This document shows, piece after piece, positions 63,401 to 64,000 of a stretch of DNA of 64,000 nt; the stretch's first letter is position 1, and each line of letters starts with the position of its first letter. Below the pieces are notes generated by a model. The model was not told the DNA's origin. It saw only the letters and a list, made by a program, of their open reading frames with translations, and did not search any database. The stretch is from Mastigias papua (Eukaryota > Cnidaria > Scyphozoa > Rhizostomeae > Mastigiidae). Made by a program: the position numbers and the translations under genes. The stretch covers positions 14,819,681 through 14,883,680 of the forward strand of contig OZ025277.1 of NCBI GenBank assembly GCA_964019165.1, given 5' to 3'.

Positions 63401-64000
63401 AGCTCTTGCGATGAAGGAAAGCTGAGCAAACGCCTCCCACGACCACCGGCCATTCGAACATGTGGCATAGATACAGCAGCTAGAGTGGACGTGAGTGATT
63501 ATACTTCCAGCGCAGGTGAAGATTCCTGCGATACAGTCATCTACGTGGGACCAAACGGACAGATTAGTGATCAAGATTTAACAGATAACGAAGGACCTCC
63601 TATTGAAAACGACATTACAAACAATCTGTCATTGTCTACGCATGCAGAGGTGCATCACCCACCAATAAGATTTATGAATAAAAAGGTGAATGTCGTTAAA
63701 CCGATGACGTCATCATCGGCTAATAATAGTGCATCAGATAATAACGAGTTTGAAGCAATAGTTGATTCACCTGTAACCCCTGTGAAAAGTATGCATTCCG
63801 TATCAGATGGCAAGTCATACATTGGTGATTTTATTGTTTCTGACTGTGAAGAAATGAGTGGGAAACGATCTCCTTGTTTTGGACCGAGAGTAAGACCCAT
63901 CGGTGTTACTGTTGAAAATTCGAATAGTGAAACTGTTGTTGAAAAGCCTGTACGAAAAAATAGTGATAGCCCTTTGATGAATATTAAAGAATTGGAAATG
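41924..64000 (+). CDS. KIF26: KIF26-type (kinesin-11/VAB-8-like) kinesin, spliced, 3' incomplete
   Basis: Fourteen coding exons: 41924-42100, 50536-50818, 53901-54036, 57009-57204, 58372-58572, 58781-58874, 59211-59316, 59475-59566, 59827-59900, 60243-60345, 61162-61254, 61915-62068, 62270-62432, 63371-64000. All introns are GT-AG and all phases join, giving 834 codons before the window ends. Domains: CxxC at residues 25-28 and 86-89; FFAKAAQK at 196-203; motor about 265-620 with P-loop GSGGLGKT (358-365), GSH remnant of switch I (497-499), DLSAWP in place of DLAGSE (530-535), [11 protein letters not shown] (571-581); tail motifs [12 protein letters not shown] (629-640) and [12 protein letters not shown] (676-687). 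These features and their order match vertebrate KIF26A/B as I know them. Family knowledge: KIF26/VAB-8 proteins bind microtubules with little or no ATPase activity and act in signalling, cell migration and axon guidance. The ATG at 41924 has a good context (purine at -3, G at +4) with an in-frame stop at 41831, but it also directly follows a possible AAG acceptor, so a more upstream start is open. The family tail is normally very long, so much of the protein lies beyond the window. Confidence 0.93.
44097..44489 (+). mobile_element. TTATAAGGAACC-family MITE, copy E (full length, KIF26 intron 1)
   Basis: A 393-bp element with left end TTATAAGGAACCTAGC and right end GTAGGTTCGTTATAA. The termini are inverted repeats matching at 13 of 14 positions (TTATAAGGAACCTA versus TTATAACGAACCTA). 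There is no coding frame, so it is non-autonomous. The target-site duplication is unclear because the ends themselves are TTATAA. Confidence 0.65.
45002..45096. repeat. 19-bp minisatellite, 5 copies
   Basis: CATAGGCCAGAAAGAAAAT with units at 45002, 45021, 45040, 45059 and 45078. In KIF26 intron 1. Confidence 0.95.
47244..47305. repeat. 31-bp tandem duplication
   Basis: Two near-identical copies containing GTTCAAACAGTAGTATTTTT. Confidence 0.9.
47772..47806. repeat. G/C hairpin
   Basis: Two GAGGGGGCT-like units, then GGGGGC-GTA-GCCCCC, a 6-bp stem with a 3-nt loop, in AT-rich intron 1. Confidence 0.7.
48025..48245. repeat. Dispersed GGAAAGTT-type repeat, copy 2 (KIF26 intron 1)
   Basis: Repeated GGAAAGTTTTGGAAAGTT, GGAAAGATTT, GGGAAAGTTCTAGAA and GGAAAAGTTTTGGAAAT, ending in GTTTGTACGAATCGGG. 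Probably the same broad repeat class as 17118-17402. Confidence 0.4.
48392..48440. repeat. (TAA)16 microsatellite
   Basis: Uninterrupted 49-bp TAA run in KIF26 intron 1. Confidence 0.97.
48857..49129 (-). other. Antisense coding-like frame in KIF26 intron 1
   Basis: 90 codons, hydrophilic and basic (for example [20 protein letters not shown] then [11 protein letters not shown]), with locally higher GC than the intron. It resembles real protein more than chance sequence, but I recognise no family. Could be a transposon fragment or processed pseudogene piece. Confidence 0.25.
50536..50818 (+). CDS. KIF26: KIF26 coding exon 2, residues 60-153
   Basis: Acceptor is CCTATCATCAG and donor GTAAGT; phase 0 in, phase 1 out. 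Encodes the second zinc-ribbon half, [16 protein letters not shown] (CxxC at 86-89), which matches the vertebrate KIF26 block where CDxCATH is followed by a helix. Residues after about 105 form a low-conservation linker. Confidence 0.9.
50819..53900 (+). other. KIF26 intron 2 (3.1 kb)
   Basis: GTAAGT to CTCAG, phase 1. No repeats of note. It contains the longest open frame of the window (52926-53426, 166 codons), of uncertain meaning. Confidence 0.85.
53901..54036 (+). CDS. KIF26: KIF26 coding exon 3, residues 154-199
   Basis: Acceptor is ACGTTTCTCCTCAG and donor GTAAGT. The reading frame has an in-frame stop at 53876, so the exon cannot begin earlier. Phase 1 from exon 2 is completed exactly by the first two bases. 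It is a Gln/Ser-rich linker ending in AAAIFFAK, the start of the conserved FFA[RK]AAQK motif upstream of the motor. Confidence 0.88.
54037..57008 (+). other. KIF26 intron 3 (3.0 kb)
   Basis: GTAAGT to TTACAG, phase 2. Contains the CGACA microsatellite near its 3' end. Confidence 0.85.
56754..56812. repeat. (CGACA)11 pentanucleotide microsatellite
   Basis: Eleven perfect CGACA units from 56756 to 56810 in KIF26 intron 3, about 200 bp before exon 4. GC-richer than its surroundings. Confidence 0.97.
57009..57204 (+). CDS. KIF26: KIF26 coding exon 4, residues 199-264
   Basis: Acceptor is GTTCATTACAG and donor GTATGT. Completes the FFAKAAQKFN motif, followed by a Lys-rich stretch (KKKSRKS) and a Pro-rich segment leading into the motor. 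The same order, AAQKLNL, basic run and Pro-rich linker, occurs in vertebrate KIF26. Confidence 0.92.
57205..58371 (+). other. KIF26 intron 4 (1.2 kb)
   Basis: GTATGT to TGTCAG, phase 0. An antisense coding-like frame lies at 57877-58125 (includes [20 protein letters not shown]); no family recognised. Confidence 0.85.
58372..58572 (+). CDS. KIF26: KIF26 coding exon 5, motor beta-1 region, residues 265-331
   Basis: Begins the motor with VKIMLRI, the kinesin beta-1 strand in its KIF26 form (VKVMLRI in vertebrates), then RKQVTLLEP and KLFAFDAIF. In ordinary kinesins the latter is the F-x-FD-x-VF strand. Phase 0 in and out; donor GTAAAT. Confidence 0.95.
58781..58874 (+). CDS. KIF26: KIF26 coding exon 6, motor up to P-loop, residues 332-363
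   Basis: Encodes the helix [20 protein letters not shown] and most of the P-loop. The P-loop GSGGLG|KT is split by the intron after the first base of its last glycine codon. Donor GTAAAC, phase 1. It keeps the GxxxxGKT pattern but not the kinesin GQTGSGKT signature. Confidence 0.95.
58875..59210 (+). other. KIF26 intron 6, splits the P-loop
   Basis: GTAAAC to TTTAAG, 336 bp. Contains the 14-bp duplication and nothing else of note. Confidence 0.85.
59053..59081. repeat. 14-bp duplication
   Basis: CATAGTTAAACCTT occurs twice in tandem in intron 6. Confidence 0.85.
59211..59316 (+). CDS. KIF26: KIF26 coding exon 7, residues 363-398
   Basis: Completes the P-loop (GKT) and encodes [20 protein letters not shown], the KIF26 form of the kinesin segment GIIPRA. 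Acceptor GTGTTTTAAG; donor GTGATT (weak at positions 4-6); phase 2 out. Confidence 0.95.
59475..59566 (+). CDS. KIF26: KIF26 coding exon 8, residues 398-429
   Basis: Encodes [12 protein letters not shown] and then LKDLLSE, equivalent to the kinesin strand F-x-V-x-VSYxEIYNE followed by xxDLL. The YNE of transport kinesins is replaced, as in vertebrate KIF26. Acceptor TTTCTTTGCAG; donor GTAAGT. Confidence 0.95.
59827..59900 (+). CDS. KIF26: KIF26 coding exon 9, residues 429-453
   Basis: Ser/Gly-rich loop followed by [15 protein letters not shown]. The YLREDP block is KIF26-specific and corresponds to the L-x-IREDxxxG segment of other kinesins. Donor GTATGT, phase 0 out. Confidence 0.95.
59901..60242 (+). 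other. KIF26 intron 9
   Basis: GTATGT to ATCATAG, 342 bp. Nothing further seen. Confidence 0.85.
60243..60345 (+). CDS. KIF26: KIF26 coding exon 10, residues 454-488
   Basis: Encodes [20 protein letters not shown], very close to the vertebrate KIF26 [10 protein letters not shown] block and diagnostic for the family. It precedes switch I. Donor GTACGT, phase 1 out. Confidence 0.96.
60346..61161 (+). other. KIF26 intron 10
   Basis: GTACGT to TTCTTTAG, 816 bp, more than half of it the 83-bp tandem array. Confidence 0.88.
60529..61001. repeat. 83-bp tandem array, about 5.7 copies, KIF26 intron 10
   Basis: ATACCAAGTGTCCGTGAATG recurs at 60544, 60627, 60710, 60793, 60876 and 60959, always 83 bp apart and almost identical. 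Each of the five full units holds TTTGTTACATTGTGCAG, a 3' splice-site look-alike, and GTTAC-CGTATA-GTAAC, a short inverted repeat. Open frames across it are by-products of the repeat. Confidence 0.95.
61162..61254 (+). CDS. KIF26: KIF26 coding exon 11, eroded switch I, residues 488-519
   Basis: Encodes [20 protein letters not shown]. The GSH is all that remains of the kinesin switch I NxxSSRSH; the two serines and the arginine needed for normal ATP hydrolysis are absent. TLHVYQYR is a KIF26 family block. Donor GTAAGT. Confidence 0.95.
61301..61313. repeat. SINE target-site duplication, left copy
   Basis: TAGAGCAAGAGTA, identical to 61585-61597. Confidence 0.85.
61314..61584 (+). mobile_element. 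tRNA-derived SINE in KIF26 intron 11
   Basis: The 5' head resembles a tRNA: GGGCGAGTGGCCAAGTGG contains a box A (61322-61332), and GGTACGAGCC (61366-61375) is a degraded box B. A roughly 190-bp non-tRNA body and a CTTTAA/CTTTAC-type short tail follow. The element is flanked by a perfect 13-bp direct repeat, TAGAGCAAGAGTA. These are hallmarks of LINE-mediated SINE insertion. The family name is not assigned. Confidence 0.8.
61585..61597. repeat. SINE target-site duplication, right copy
   Basis: TAGAGCAAGAGTA, identical to 61301-61313. Confidence 0.85.
61915..62068 (+). CDS. KIF26: KIF26 coding exon 12, eroded switch II, residues 519-570
   Basis: Encodes [26 protein letters not shown] is the KIF26 version of the kinesin SKLxLVDLAGSER. 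The switch II Gly and Glu (DxxGxE) are missing. It then encodes [12 protein letters not shown], equivalent to the SLSALGxVIxAL helix. Donor GTAAGC. Confidence 0.95.
62270..62432 (+). CDS. KIF26: KIF26 coding exon 13, end of motor, residues 570-624
   Basis: Encodes [14 protein letters not shown] and then [20 protein letters not shown], the microtubule-binding loop 12/alpha-5 and alpha-6 elements of a kinesin motor. It ends in the basic SRSRRRKNK. The acceptor follows a long CTTAAC-rich pyrimidine tract. The donor is unusually weak (AAG|GTTGCA). Reading through it adds VAL and a stop. Confidence 0.94.
62433..63370 (+). other. KIF26 intron 13
   Basis: Weak GTTGCA donor to TGTTTTAG acceptor, 938 bp. 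Contains a CACACCCC-rich patch (62850-62877), a long C/T tract and the candidate 78-nt cassette exon. Confidence 0.8.
63059..63136 (+). CDS. Candidate cassette exon of KIF26 (26 codons)
   Basis: A 78-nt segment with a very strong acceptor (C/T-rich tract, then CCTCAACAG) and a CAG|GTAATC donor. It is open in phase 0, the phase needed between exons 13 and 14. It is about 60% GC by hand count, well above the surrounding DNA. It would insert [14 protein letters not shown] plus a Gly/Ser-rich end between motor and tail. I do not recall it from vertebrate KIF26, so it may be an optional exon or chance. Confidence 0.45.
63371..64000 (+). CDS. KIF26: KIF26 coding exon 14, tail, partial (residues 625 onward)
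   Basis: Starts in phase 0 after TTTGTTTTAG and stays open to the window edge (210 codons). Carries [24 protein letters not shown] and DLTDNEGPP, all recognisable KIF26 post-motor motifs, then a Ser/Asn/Asp-rich, probably disordered tail with several SP/TP pairs (for example DSPVTP). No stop is reached. Confidence 0.93.

Overview
This window is AT-rich nuclear DNA from an animal. It has spliced genes with GT-AG introns, long non-coding stretches, many microsatellites and minisatellites, MITE-like elements, a tRNA-derived SINE and a LINE remnant. There are no bacterial operons, rRNA genes or CRISPR arrays. The genome looks like that of an invertebrate, possibly marine, but the phylum cannot be fixed from sequence alone.

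One gene can be read with confidence. It is a plus-strand KIF26-type kinesin (kinesin-11 family, related to nematode VAB-8). Fourteen coding exons run from 41924 to the window end (64000), where the long tail exon is cut off. All exon phases join without a frameshift and give 834 codons so far. The order is two CxxC motifs in an N-terminal zinc-ribbon-like region (exons 1-2), a linker ending in an FFAKAAQK motif (exons 3-4), a divergent motor domain (exons 5-13), and the start of a Ser-rich tail with an [12 protein letters not shown] motif (exon 14). The P-loop fits the consensus, but switch I and switch II are eroded. This is expected for KIF26 proteins, which bind microtubules and act in signalling and cell migration rather than transport.

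Positions 1-41.9 kb hold no gene I can identify. They contain several exon-like islands. Two short ATG-containing exons with strong donors (18178-18237 and 31804-31851) would join the first firm KIF26 exon in phase. There is also a CRE/AP-1/E-box cluster at 16.67 kb, a CpG-dense patch near 32.5 kb, a LINE 3' fragment at 10.8-11.1 kb, and a dense TGTTGCA palindrome cluster at 28.1 kb.

Repeats worth noting are a family of about 0.4-kb elements with TTATAAGGAACCTA-type terminal inverted repeats (five copies, one inside KIF26 intron 1), a SINE with a perfect 13-bp target-site duplication in KIF26 intron 11, and an 83-bp tandem array in intron 10 whose every full unit carries a 3' splice-site look-alike. 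A 78-nt, in-phase, GC-rich exon candidate (63059-63136) lies between the motor and the tail and may be an unreported alternative exon.
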